Source: Clostridium sp. CAG:411
GTDB lineage: Bacteria > Bacillota > Clostridia > Lachnospirales > Lachnospiraceae
Direction: 5' to 3'
Length of the DNA stretch: 34,327 nt
Assembly (NCBI GenBank): GCA_000437275.1
Contig: FR899728.1
Span: 44,391-78,717, forward strand
Below are positions 1 to 7,010 of the stretch, one piece after another (within the stretch, counting starts at the first letter, position 1; the number at the start of each line of letters is the position of its first letter). The translations under genes and the position numbers were made by a program. Below the pieces are notes generated by a model. It did no database searches and was not told the origin of the DNA. It saw nothing but the letters and a program-made list of their open reading frames with translations.

Positions 1-449
1 GTGTAAATTCCAACAAGAATCATCTTTGTAAATCTATAATCAAGATTTTTCCATAACAATTGAATATGTTTGTGGCTAAAAGGAATTTTATCCTTTCTTT
101 TTTGATTTTGTTTGTATATTTTTTAAATTGAATTGCCGCGCAAGATTGATTGGAACTAATTGTGTTTCTACCGCAAAATCATACATAAGATTATACATTG
201 ATTTCATGCGTGATTTCGTACACGTTCCTACATCTGCATTATTAATCGTATCACGCATATTTGTAATTGTAATAACGGTAAATGATATATTGTATAGTGG
301 TGAACTATGCCTGTAAGTGGCTGTGATTGCCTTTGCACTAGAATTATTTTTTATTTTGAAATGATTTTAAGTATTTCATTGACATTATTTTTTATTAATT
401 ATAAAATTTTTATATAATCTAAATTCAATAAACGAAAGGAGTTTTATGT
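1..449. other. Gene-free leader region before dinD
   Basis: No convincing gene is seen. A 62-codon frame at 128-316 lacks a ribosome binding site and gives a low-complexity translation, so it is not called. A short hairpin near 78-96 (AAAGGA / TCCTTT) followed by a T-rich run could end a gene lying left of the window. The right end carries the dinD promoter. Confidence 0.5.
379..407 (+). promoter_or_regulatory. Sigma-A promoter of dinD
   Basis: TTGACA (379-384), a 17-nt spacer and TAAAAT (402-407). Expected transcription start is near 413, giving a 5' UTR of about 37 nt. No LexA-type palindrome (GAAC...GTTC) was seen over the promoter, so SOS control is not supported by sequence. Confidence 0.65.
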
Positions 450-1325
450 ATGTTCTTTTTTACTTTTGATAATGATAGCGAAATGGAAACTTCGTTAGAT
501 GAAACACAATCCATTTTCGAGGATATTAAACATATAAATGAATACGGACAAGAATTTTGGTATGCAAGAGAATTACAGGAAGTTTTGGAGTATAGCGAAT
601 GGAGAAATTTCAAAAAAGTACTCAATAAAGCAATACAGGCCTGCGAAAATAGTCAAAATACTACAACAGATCATTTTGTTGAGATCAACAAAATGATAAA
701 TCTAGCTAAAGGAGCTCAACGAGAAGTAGATGATTACGAACTCTCCCGCTATGCGTGTTATTTAATCGTTCAAAATGGTGATTCGCGGAAGAAAGTGATT
801 GCTCTTGGGCAAACTTATTTTGCTATAAAAACGAGACGGCAGGAAATTGTAGAAAACTTTGAAGATTATACAGAAGATAAAAAAAGATTGGCAATTAGAA
901 ATGAACTGAAAGACCATAATACAAATCTTGCTAATGCTGCACATGATGCTGGTATAATCGAACCTAGAGATTATGCAATCTTTCAGAATAAAGGTTATCA
1001 AGGACTTTATGGTGGTCTTGGTGTAAAAGAAATCCATGCCAAAAAGGGCTTGAAGAAAAGTCAACGCATTCTTGATCATATGGGTAGTACTGAACTTGCC
1101 GCAAATCTTTTTCGTGCGACACAGACCGAAGAAAAACTTAGAAGGGAAAATATTCAAGGGAAAAAAGAGGCTGGGCAAGCACATTATGAAGTTGGTTCTA
1201 AAGTGCGCCAAACAATTACAGACTTAGGTGGAACAATGCCAGAAGACCTTCCTACTCCAGAAAAAAGTATCAAGCAAATTGAGAAAGAGCAACGCAAGAG
1301 ACTCTCTGAAAAAACAGAGGATTGA
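450..1325 (+). CDS. dinD: DinD-like DNA-damage-inducible protein D
   Basis: A 291-residue protein. The N-terminal third (about residues 30-110, with GQEFWYARELQEVLEYSEWR) has the Bro-N-like fold signature of DinD. The middle contains NTNLANAAHDAGI and YQGLYGGLGVKEIHAKKGL, both typical of DinD, and the C-terminus is lysine/glutamate-rich and probably helical. E. coli DinD inhibits RecA-mediated strand exchange, and homologues are scattered through mobile and accessory DNA. The start at 450 is set by AAAGGAG at 435-441. An overlapping ATG at 446 opens a frame that stops within eight codons. The gene stands alone, consistent with an accessory location. The family call is firm; the cellular role here is inferred. 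Confidence 0.85.
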   Translation: MFFFTFDNDSEMETSLDETQSIFEDIKHINEYGQEFWYARELQEVLEYSEWRNFKKVLNKAIQACENSQNTTTDHFVEINKMINLAKGAQREVDDYELSRYACYLIVQNGDSRKKVIALGQTYFAIKTRRQEIVENFEDYTEDKKRLAIRNELKDHNTNLANAAHDAGIIEPRDYAIFQNKGYQGLYGGLGVKEIHAKKGLKKSQRILDHMGSTELAANLFRATQTEEKLRRENIQGKKEAGQAHYEVGSKVRQTITDLGGTMPEDLPTPEKSIKQIEKEQRKRLSEKTED

Positions 1326-2023
1326 TTACATGAATCAGGAGACTTTTGTTGTACTGATGCGATTTTTCAAATGGCAATTTAATCAATTGAATTTTATTTA
1401 AAAGGGTTACATAAAAAATGCGTAATAGACAAAAATCTGTTACGCAATAAAAGTTTACCTTTTTGAGAGATACCACATAAAGGTAGTCTTTTCTCTTGCA
1501 GATGGTGCCGGAAGCTTTTTTATCAAATCATACTGTTTCATACTTTCTATCTCTATCTAATTACATTACACAAAAGGCAGGAAAAGAATACATAAAAAAT
1601 ATACAAAAAGTAGCCTTTTTGGTATGTAATAAATTAACTTTTAAAAATTGTATTTATGGACATCTCAATTATTTTCGGTTCTATTGGTAAAAGTTTCGTC
1701 ATAGTCTTGATAATGTAAAACATGGGGTGCAAGGGATTGAAATAGATAGAAAATTTAAGAAAAAGGTGAAAGTGTTATTATAAACGAAAAGATGCTCTTG
1801 TAATCTGTACACATAGATTTTCATTTTTCAATATACATTTCTGCATGCTTATTGACTGGCATTATTAATGCAATAATGCTTGTTATCGAGATAAGATAGG
1901 AAGCAAAATAGATAAAAGAATTATGAAGATTAATAGGTGGAGAATTGTCAAGACAGAAAATGTACCAATGTAGTATGAATAAAAAGTAACAGTGAGAAAT
2001 TCATATTAGTTAGTTGAAAAAGC
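1326..2023. other. Gene-poor AT-rich stretch after dinD
   Basis: About 700 bases without a convincing gene. A hairpin at 1420-1445 (GCGTAATAGA / TCTGTTACGC, one G-T pair, 6-nt loop) lies about 95 nt after dinD and may end its transcript, though only a modest T-run follows. A second weak hairpin lies at about 1464-1497. A perfect inverted repeat, GCATTATT-AATGC-AATAATGC, sits at 1859-1879. A 64-codon frame at 1496-1690 has no ribosome binding site and no recognisable motif. Confidence 0.45.
1420..1460 (+). terminator. Possible terminator after dinD
   Basis: A ten-base-pair stem with one G-T pair (arms 1420-1429 and 1436-1445), followed by A-rich sequence and then CTTTTTG at about 1450-1456. 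The poor immediate T-tract makes this only a possible intrinsic terminator. Confidence 0.35.
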
Positions 2024-2068
2024 TTGACTTGGGGGATTAAACGACATAATATATTTGCAAGGAGGTGA
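2024..2068 (+). promoter_or_regulatory. Strong promoter and full Shine-Dalgarno for the small membrane-protein/RHH unit
   Basis: TTGACT (2024-2029), exactly 17 nt, TAATAT (2047-2052). The expected start, about 2059, falls at AAGGAGGTGA (2059-2068), a complete anti-16S match. The leader would thus be about 14 nt. No normal start codon lies at the expected distance: codon 2073-2075, the ideal position, is TAG. Confidence 0.7.
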
Positions 2069-2075
2069 GGGGTAG

Positions 2076-2300
2076 AGTAGCAGAAGGAAAAGAGCAAAAG
2101 CACTAACCGCTTATAATAGTATTGCACATCTACCATTAAAAATGAAGAAAATAAAGTTTTATCAAATGTTTCTACTATTTTCTTGGATTGTATTCATAGC
2201 TTTTAAAGGAGATATATATTCTGCTATATTGTTGATGTGTGCTAGTGCATACGCAATATGCGAAATACTTTCTAAATTTAAAAATAAAAAAGGAGATTAA
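2076..2300 (+). pseudogene. Small two-helix membrane protein, start codon lost
   Basis: The frame is open from 2076 to the stop at 2298-2300. Without a start codon it would read S-S-R-R-K-R-A-K-A-L-T-A-Y-N, then a protein-like basic stretch, then from 2142 MKKIKFYQMFLLFSW, two predicted membrane helices and a lysine-rich end (KFKNKKGD). A strong promoter and Shine-Dalgarno sit upstream, but the codon at the ideal start position (2073-2075) is TAG, not ATG. A shorter 52-residue product could begin at ATG 2142, although no ribosome binding site precedes it. A GTG at 2065 opens a 13-codon peptide in another frame that would need a -1 shift at GGAAAAG (2086-2092) to enter this one. It is called a start-loss pseudogene with an alternative of restart at 2142. 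No known family is recognised. Confidence 0.45.
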
Positions 2301-2305
2301 ATGGT

Positions 2306-2509
2306 ATGCCAAAAGGAGCGCCAAAATCACAAACGATTGCATCACAGAAATATCAAAGTAAAGCAGGATATATGTCTAAGAGCTACAAATTAAAAAGAGA
2401 ATTAGTGGAACAGTTTGAGAAAGCTTGCAGAACTGCAAATGGAAGTCAGGCCAGTGCATTAACTGAGTTGATGCAAAGTTTTATTAAAAAAGTGAATATG
2501 GAAGAATGA
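2306..2509 (+). CDS. Small ribbon-helix-helix-like protein
   Basis: A 67-residue basic protein beginning MPKGAPKSQTIASQKYQSK. Residues about 25-63 (SYKLKRELVEQFEKACRTAN, then SQASALTELMQSFIKK) follow the beta-strand/helix/helix pattern of CopG/Arc-type ribbon-helix-helix DNA-binding proteins. Small proteins with this MPKG.P..QT start occur on mobile elements of Firmicutes; I recall that as a general resemblance only. The Shine-Dalgarno AGGAG (2291-2295) overlaps the end of the preceding small ORF, so the two form one unit. An ATG at 2301 is in another frame and is not used. A perfect terminator follows. It is probably a DNA-binding regulator or partition-type accessory protein. Confidence 0.65.
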   Translation: MPKGAPKSQTIASQKYQSKAGYMSKSYKLKRELVEQFEKACRTANGSQASALTELMQSFIKKVNMEE

Positions 2510-2511
2510 TA

Positions 2512-2552
2512 AAAAATGCTACTAACTGAGGTGAAGTTAGTAGCATTTTTCT
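2512..2552 (+). terminator. Bidirectional intrinsic terminator
   Basis: A perfect stem ATGCTACTAACT / AGTTAGTAGCAT with a 7-nt loop (2528-2534), extended by A's upstream and T's downstream. It works on either strand, so it can also stop leftward transcripts from hicB. Confidence 0.9.
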
Positions 2553-2654
2553 ATTAGAAAAATAGAAGGAAGAAAAATTCTTGAGTGAGAAATAGTGTGA
2601 CTTATAAACGAGACCGTAATAGTAACTGTTGTAAAGATAATAACGATGTAGTAT

Positions 2655-3053
2655 TTATGAATTTTGTGCCATACACAGTAAAGCATCCTGAAGTAATTTA
2701 GAAAAATTAATATTGTGTGTTTCTCCGTATGTGTTGAGCCATGCAGGAATCGTTATATTTTTCCGTACAGTTTTGCTACCGTATTTTTCGGTATAACTAT
2801 CCATATCTAACACAAGCAAATTGGCAAAACTTCCTTCTTTTACTTGTACTTTTTCATGTGGTGTAGGAGCAGGGATGGAGTTCCCAGCTTCTAATTCTCC
2901 TAAAATCCAACCACAGGCTGCATCTGTCCCCATATCAATAGCTGCAATTAAAGAATCACCTTCAGATACACATCCTGGTAAATCAGGAATAAAAACAGTA
3001 TATCCATTTTTTTCTAGAAATGGAGTAAAAATGGCTGGGTAAATAAGCTTCAT
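2655..3053 (-). CDS. hicB: HicB-family antitoxin, apparently without HicA
   Basis: A 132-residue protein. Residues 1-50 form the HicB partial RNase-H-like fold (YPAIFTPFLEKNGYTVFIPD, LPGCVSEGDSLIAAIDMGTDA). The C-terminal part (KNITIPAWLNTYGETHNINF, then SKLLQDALL) resembles the ribbon-helix-helix-like DNA-binding tail of long HicB proteins. HicB normally neutralises the mRNA-cleaving toxin HicA encoded next to it. No HicA-like frame with the family glycine/histidine pattern was found on either side. Upstream on the minus strand lies a leader of about 210 nt from a consensus promoter, ending in a short open frame without HicA features. The ribosome binding site is GAGGG, 8 nt before the ATG. 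Either an orphan antitoxin or the remnant of a pair. Confidence 0.8.
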   Translation of the reverse strand: MKLIYPAIFTPFLEKNGYTVFIPDLPGCVSEGDSLIAAIDMGTDAACGWILGELEAGNSIPAPTPHEKVQVKEGSFANLLVLDMDSYTEKYGSKTVRKNITIPAWLNTYGETHNINFSKLLQDALLCMAQNS

Positions 3054-3490
3054 ATTTCAAACCCTCTGTTTGTTTAGCAGGAGTCCGGAGCTGCCGAAGA
3101 ACGATAGTGTCTTTGTCATTGTTATTCTTAATGAATTGGTAGGCAACGTTTTAGTGAACTCAGATGTTTACTAGATAAATGTGAATGGACCTGTTTTACA
3201 AAAAATGGACCATCTTCGAAAATAGCTTTCAAGTTCTAGTGATACTATACCTTGATTTCGGTTTATTATATAATATACACACTATGCGTATGCGTGTCAA
3301 GAAGCATACATATAAAAAAATAATCATAAGACAGCATAGAAAATTGTAATGTAAATCACCCTAAAAGAATCCGATTTTAAAATTGCTTTATCAATGTGTG
3401 TCTGCTATTTGAAAGGATATTTTTGTGAGAAACAATCTAGTTGCATTGAAAAGTATAAGAATACAAAAAGAAACACGAAATTAGAACATA
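3054..3490. other. Intergenic region with leftward promoter
   Basis: No gene is seen. Besides the hicB promoter it holds a direct repeat of AATGGACC at about 3183-3212 in the hicB leader and a near-palindrome GCAGGAGTCCGGAGCTGC at 3078-3095. Confidence 0.45.
3272..3300 (-). promoter_or_regulatory. Leftward promoter upstream of hicB
   Basis: On the minus strand TTGACA (3300-3295), a 17-nt spacer and TATATT (3277-3272). The spacer contains a tandem ACGCATACGCATA. The expected start, near 3266, leaves a leader of about 210 nt before hicB, long enough to have once held a small toxin gene. Confidence 0.65.
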
Positions 3491-3519
3491 TTGACATTTC
3501 TAAAATACTGTAGTAATAT
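3491..3519 (+). promoter_or_regulatory. Promoter of the caspase-like gene
   Basis: TTGACA (3491-3496), 17 nt, TAATAT (3514-3519). Predicted start is about 3526, leaving a 5' UTR of about 130 nt that contains a small hairpin CTTGAT-TT-ATCAAG at about 3569-3582 followed by a T-run. Confidence 0.7.
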
Positions 3520-3657
3520 GTATTTGTAATGTAACAGCATCATTGTACAGTGAAAACAAATGCGCAGCTTGATTTATCAAGAGTTTTTAAGACTGTTATT
3601 ATTATGAATTATAATTAGATACTAGAAATAGCAAAAAAAGGGAAAGAAGGGAACCAT

Positions 3658-5472
3658 ATGAGGAAAATCAAAAAAGTGTTAGCGTTCTTTTTAGCGTTGG
3701 CAATGGTGATTTCAGTATTACCGATTACAGGTGTGCAGATACAGGCGGCGGTAGCTGGTAATGAACGAAATGGCAAAGTTGCCAAAGAAACAGCAGAAAC
3801 AGATGAAAAGAGCACAATGGTAAAATTCTACTATGACAACAGTAAGACGAATTGGTCGGAGGTATATGCGTATGTATGGGGTGGAGACACCACAACTACA
3901 GTCAAGGGGACTGTAACAGAAAAAAATATATACACATTTTCTGTTTCCAGTGATTATCAGAATGTGTTATTTAAAAATACAGCAGGAATAGATAACTGGG
4001 ATCAGCAGACAGCAGATGCAGGCGCACCACAGTCTGAAAAAATATTTACTCCGAATAATTCTTACAACAGGACAGATGGTAGTTGGAAAACTTATACAGC
4101 ACCCACTCCAACTCCAACACCTAGTTCTGAGCCAGTAACTTCTATTTCTATTCACTATGATAATAGTAAAACGAAATGGGCAAATGTATACGTGTATGCT
4201 TGGGTAGAGGGAAATAGTAGTGTTACACCCGTAGTGATAGCCAGCAGTGCACATTCTGGTGATAAATATTCTTTTAATGTATCAAATACATATAAAAATG
4301 TATTATTTAAAAATACACCGGGAACCGATAATTGGGATCAACAAACAGCGGATACGACTTTGCCAAGCCAGTCTGGTTATACATTTGTTACAAATAGTGG
4401 AGCAAATAGAACAGAAGGAAATTGGGAAATTCCAGCAACTAATAAAACAGTATATTATGACAATAGTAAGACAAATTGGTCGAATGTATATGCATATGTA
4501 TGGGTGGAGGGAAACAACAGTGTGACACCAGAAGTTCTTGCGGCAACTTCAACTTATAATAATGTGTATGCATTTGATGTAGCAGGTACATATAAAAATA
4601 TATTATTTAAAAATACACCAGGAACAACCAGTTGGGATCAGCAGACAGCAGATACAGATATTCCGGCATCAAGTGGATATACCTATGTAACAGATGGTGG
4701 ATATAACAGAACTGGTGGATCATGGAAAGAAAATAAGACAAAGAGAAGAGCATTGGTACTGGGAGAGACTTCTACAAGTGCAGTACCACTTTTGGACGTA
4801 ACAAGTATGGTAAAAACATTTGAAAATTTTACCTTTGATGGAAAAGCAATGGATCAGATTACACAATATAATGACCGTACAATTTCTGATATTTCAACAA
4901 AAATACAAACAATGTTTGCAAATACAACAGAAGATGACATTAGCTATATTTATATGACTTGTCATGGTTCGAGAAGTGGTTATATTTATATTGGATCAGA
5001 TGGAAGCTATTCTGGTGGTCAGTTGAGAAGTATCTTGGATCGTTATGTAAAAGGTCAGGTTGTACTTATGATTGATTGTTGTTATGCAGGTGCATCAATT
5101 GATAAAGAGGAGGAAGGTAACACTGAATTTGCAGAGGCTTTCTTGAAGGACTTTTTATCAGATGATGTCGGTGTAAACAGCGGAGAATTGGCATCCAGCC
5201 GTTTTCATGTATTGTGTTCCTCAAATAAAAGTGAAACATCTTATGGAGGAACTTCCAGCTTGGCTACAAGATATTGGGAAAAGGGATGTGGATGGTTAGA
5301 ACAGTCTTCTGTAAGCACAAGTTTAATGGCAGATGCAAATGCAGATGCTCGTGTTACGATGAATGAACTTTACACTTATGCATATCCATTGATTTTATCA
5401 GAATCTTCTTCACAACAGCATATTGTTGTTTATCCAGAAAATGATAGCATGGTAATTGGTGGGAGATATTAA
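3658..5472 (+). CDS. Secreted caspase-like (C14) peptidase with three starch-binding-like modules
   Basis: 604 residues. A Sec signal peptide covers about residues 1-31 (KKVLAFFLALAMVISVLPIT, then IQAA). Three repeats follow, beginning near residues 54, 163 and 264. Each starts YYDNSKTNW..VY.Y.W (HYDNSKTKW in the second), continues VLFKNT.G...WDQQTAD and ends NRT.G.W. This resembles the CBM26-type starch-binding module. A TPTPTP linker separates repeats 1 and 2. The C-terminal domain (about 360-604) is caspase-like: YMTCHGSRSG supplies His436, and VLMIDCCYAGAS supplies the Cys, probably Cys475. Both dyad residues are present, so an active cysteine peptidase is expected, acting outside the cell or at its surface. 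No cell-wall anchor is seen. AAGAAGGGAACC precedes the ATG. The caspase call is firm, the starch-binding call likely, the substrate unknown. Confidence 0.82.
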   Translation: MRKIKKVLAFFLALAMVISVLPITGVQIQAAVAGNERNGKVAKETAETDEKSTMVKFYYDNSKTNWSEVYAYVWGGDTTTTVKGTVTEKNIYTFSVSSDYQNVLFKNTAGIDNWDQQTADAGAPQSEKIFTPNNSYNRTDGSWKTYTAPTPTPTPSSEPVTSISIHYDNSKTKWANVYVYAWVEGNSSVTPVVIASSAHSGDKYSFNVSNTYKNVLFKNTPGTDNWDQQTADTTLPSQSGYTFVTNSGANRTEGNWEIPATNKTVYYDNSKTNWSNVYAYVWVEGNNSVTPEVLAATSTYNNVYAFDVAGTYKNILFKNTPGTTSWDQQTADTDIPASSGYTYVTDGGYNRTGGSWKENKTKRRALVLGETSTSAVPLLDVTSMVKTFENFTFDGKAMDQITQYNDRTISDISTKIQTMFANTTEDDISYIYMTCHGSRSGYIYIGSDGSYSGGQLRSILDRYVKGQVVLMIDCCYAGASIDKEEEGNTEFAEAFLKDFLSDDVGVNSGELASSRFHVLCSSNKSETSYGGTSSLATRYWEKGCGWLEQSSVSTSLMADANADARVTMNELYTYAYPLILSESSSQQHIVVYPENDSMVIGGRY

Positions 5473-5544
5473 ACGCTAGGTATTTGAAAATGCGAATTTC
5501 TTTGTCAAAGGTAGGATAACGATTGATTTTGTGACATAAGATAT

Positions 5545-5582
5545 TTTTGTGGAATACATAGAAAACAGTGTATTCCACAAAA
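5545..5582. repeat. 14-bp perfect inverted repeat between two secreted-protein genes
   Basis: Arms TTTTGTGGAATACA (5545-5558) and TGTATTCCACAAAA (5569-5582) are perfectly complementary around a 10-nt loop. A-rich sequence rather than a T-run follows on the plus strand, so it is not a normal rho-independent terminator. It lies 27 nt before the next start codon and could stabilise or process the mRNA. Confidence 0.75.
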
Positions 5583-5608
5583 TAAAAATTAAGAAAGAGG
5601 GTAATGGA

Positions 5609-6886
5609 ATGAAAAAAAAATTCAGAATGTTGCTTATGTGTATGGCTGTAGTTTTCCCGATGCTATTTATACCATTTGTAGCAAAGGCAGACCATAATAA
5701 TTTACAAATTTATGTAAGCACGATTCCCAAAAATGGATCAGATGAGGGACATTTAATGTGTGGCTCCAGTATGAAGTTTTCTTTGCGTATATGTAAGTCT
5801 GAGTCTACTAAGGGAGATATGAAAATCGATTGGAAAGTAACAAAGAAAGATGGAACTCCTATGCAGGCGGTATATGATGTAAGCAACGATGGTACGGATT
5901 TAGAAATTTATGCTCCATATGGTTATTCGGAAAAACTAGAGATTTCTGCATGCATAAATGGAGATCCTGCATTGACAGATACCTATACACTTGAAACACA
6001 GGAAAATGATAAAATGGTAGGAAAAACATTTTTCCAATTTGATACAAGTGAAGTAGAAAATAAGGTTACCTGCAATGCTTTTACAGAAAAATGGAATGCA
6101 AATGAACGGACTTATACGATTGTACTTCCAAGTGTTACTTCAAATGATAAACACATTAAATTTAAAGGATGGAAGTGCTCAGAAGGTGGATGTTATGCAG
6201 AAGGTGAGCTGCTTACACTACCGAAAAAAGATGGTTACGTTTCTATGTCAGCATGGTATGAAAGTTTGGACGATTCGATGGTAGGACCAGAGGTAACAAC
6301 AGGTCCAGCGATTGGTGCAACTGAAGCACCACAAGTTACTACAATGCCAGGCATTGAACCAACTGCAATGCCAACACAAGAGCCAACTAAGACACCGATA
6401 CTTACAAAGGCACCAGAAGTAACTGCAAAACCAGCAGAAACGAAAATGCCAGTTTTAACGAAGGTACCAGAGGTAACAATTACGCCAGTATCAACGATGG
6501 TTCCAACAGAAACGAATATACCAGAAGTAAGCATTACTCCAGTGCCAACACAAACTCCACAGATAACTGTACAACCTACTGTAAAACCTGAAAATACAAA
6601 GGTAAATAAGGTTTCTAAGGTCGTAGTAAAAAAGGTAGGAAGTAAAAAGATAAAGGTTACCTGGAGTAAAGTGGAAAATGCAAAGGGGTACAGAATTGTA
6701 TATTCTACCAATAAGAATTTTAAAGGTAATACGACAAAATATACAACGAAAACAGGAACAAAAGTGGTACTTGGTAAGTTGAAAAAGAACAAAACTTATT
6801 ATGTAAAAGTTCGCGCATATAAAGTTGTAGATGGCAAAAAGGTATATGGAGCATATAGCAGTGTGAAAAAAATTACATTGAAATAA
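5609..6886 (+). CDS. Secreted protein with TP-rich linker and C-terminal Fn3 domain
   Basis: 425 residues from ATG 5609. This start is chosen because AAGAGGG precedes it and it begins the signal peptide (MKKKFRMLLMCMAVVFPMLF, cleavage likely after AKA at about residue 27). A longer frame from 5549 begins inside a hairpin and is unlikely. Residues about 28-220 are an uncharacterised, probably beta-rich ectodomain whose end (FKGWKCSEGGCYAEG) resembles Listeria/Bacteroides-type repeat folds. Residues about 225-330 are a threonine/proline-rich linker with recurring TKAPEVT/TKVPEVT units. Residues about 335-425 match a fibronectin type III domain (KKIKVTWSKVENAKGYRIVY, then TYYVKVRAYK). No LPXTG or choline-binding anchor is present. 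It follows the caspase-like gene and is probably a surface or matrix protein. Confidence 0.75.
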   Translation: MKKKFRMLLMCMAVVFPMLFIPFVAKADHNNLQIYVSTIPKNGSDEGHLMCGSSMKFSLRICKSESTKGDMKIDWKVTKKDGTPMQAVYDVSNDGTDLEIYAPYGYSEKLEISACINGDPALTDTYTLETQENDKMVGKTFFQFDTSEVENKVTCNAFTEKWNANERTYTIVLPSVTSNDKHIKFKGWKCSEGGCYAEGELLTLPKKDGYVSMSAWYESLDDSMVGPEVTTGPAIGATEAPQVTTMPGIEPTAMPTQEPTKTPILTKAPEVTAKPAETKMPVLTKVPEVTITPVSTMVPTETNIPEVSITPVPTQTPQITVQPTVKPENTKVNKVSKVVVKKVGSKKIKVTWSKVENAKGYRIVYSTNKNFKGNTTKYTTKTGTKVVLGKLKKNKTYYVKVRAYKVVDGKKVYGAYSSVKKITLK

Positions 6887-6904
6887 TTTGAGGATTAGAA
6901 AAAT

Positions 6905-6954
6905 AAGGTGTCTGAGTTACCCTAATTAGAAGGGATAACTTAGGCACCTTTTTT
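6905..6954 (+). terminator. Bidirectional intrinsic terminator
   Basis: A long imperfect stem, AAGGTGTCTGAGTTACCC against GGGATAACTTAGGCACCTT, followed by TTTTTT. The minus strand also ends in a T-rich run, so it serves the convergent gene at 7011-8792. Confidence 0.85.
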
Positions 6955-7010
6955 GTGGAGAAATATTTATTTAAGAAAAGTTTATCCAAGTGATTTATTT
7001 AGGGAAAACG

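Noticed and set aside
128..316. 62-codon open frame at the left edge
   Set aside because: No ribosome binding site, no promoter at the right place, and an uninformative translation.
379..449. LexA/SOS operator for dinD
   Set aside because: No GAAC-spacer-GTTC palindrome seen around the promoter.
1496..1690. 64-codon frame after dinD
   Set aside because: No Shine-Dalgarno and no family motif; composition fits random AT-rich sequence.
3054..3180. Hidden hicA upstream of hicB on the minus strand
   Set aside because: The short frame ending 3 nt before hicB lacks the HicA glycine/histidine motif and is cut by upstream stops.
5545..5582. Intrinsic terminator for the caspase-like gene
   Set aside because: The stem is perfect, but no T-run follows on either strand; reported as an inverted repeat instead.
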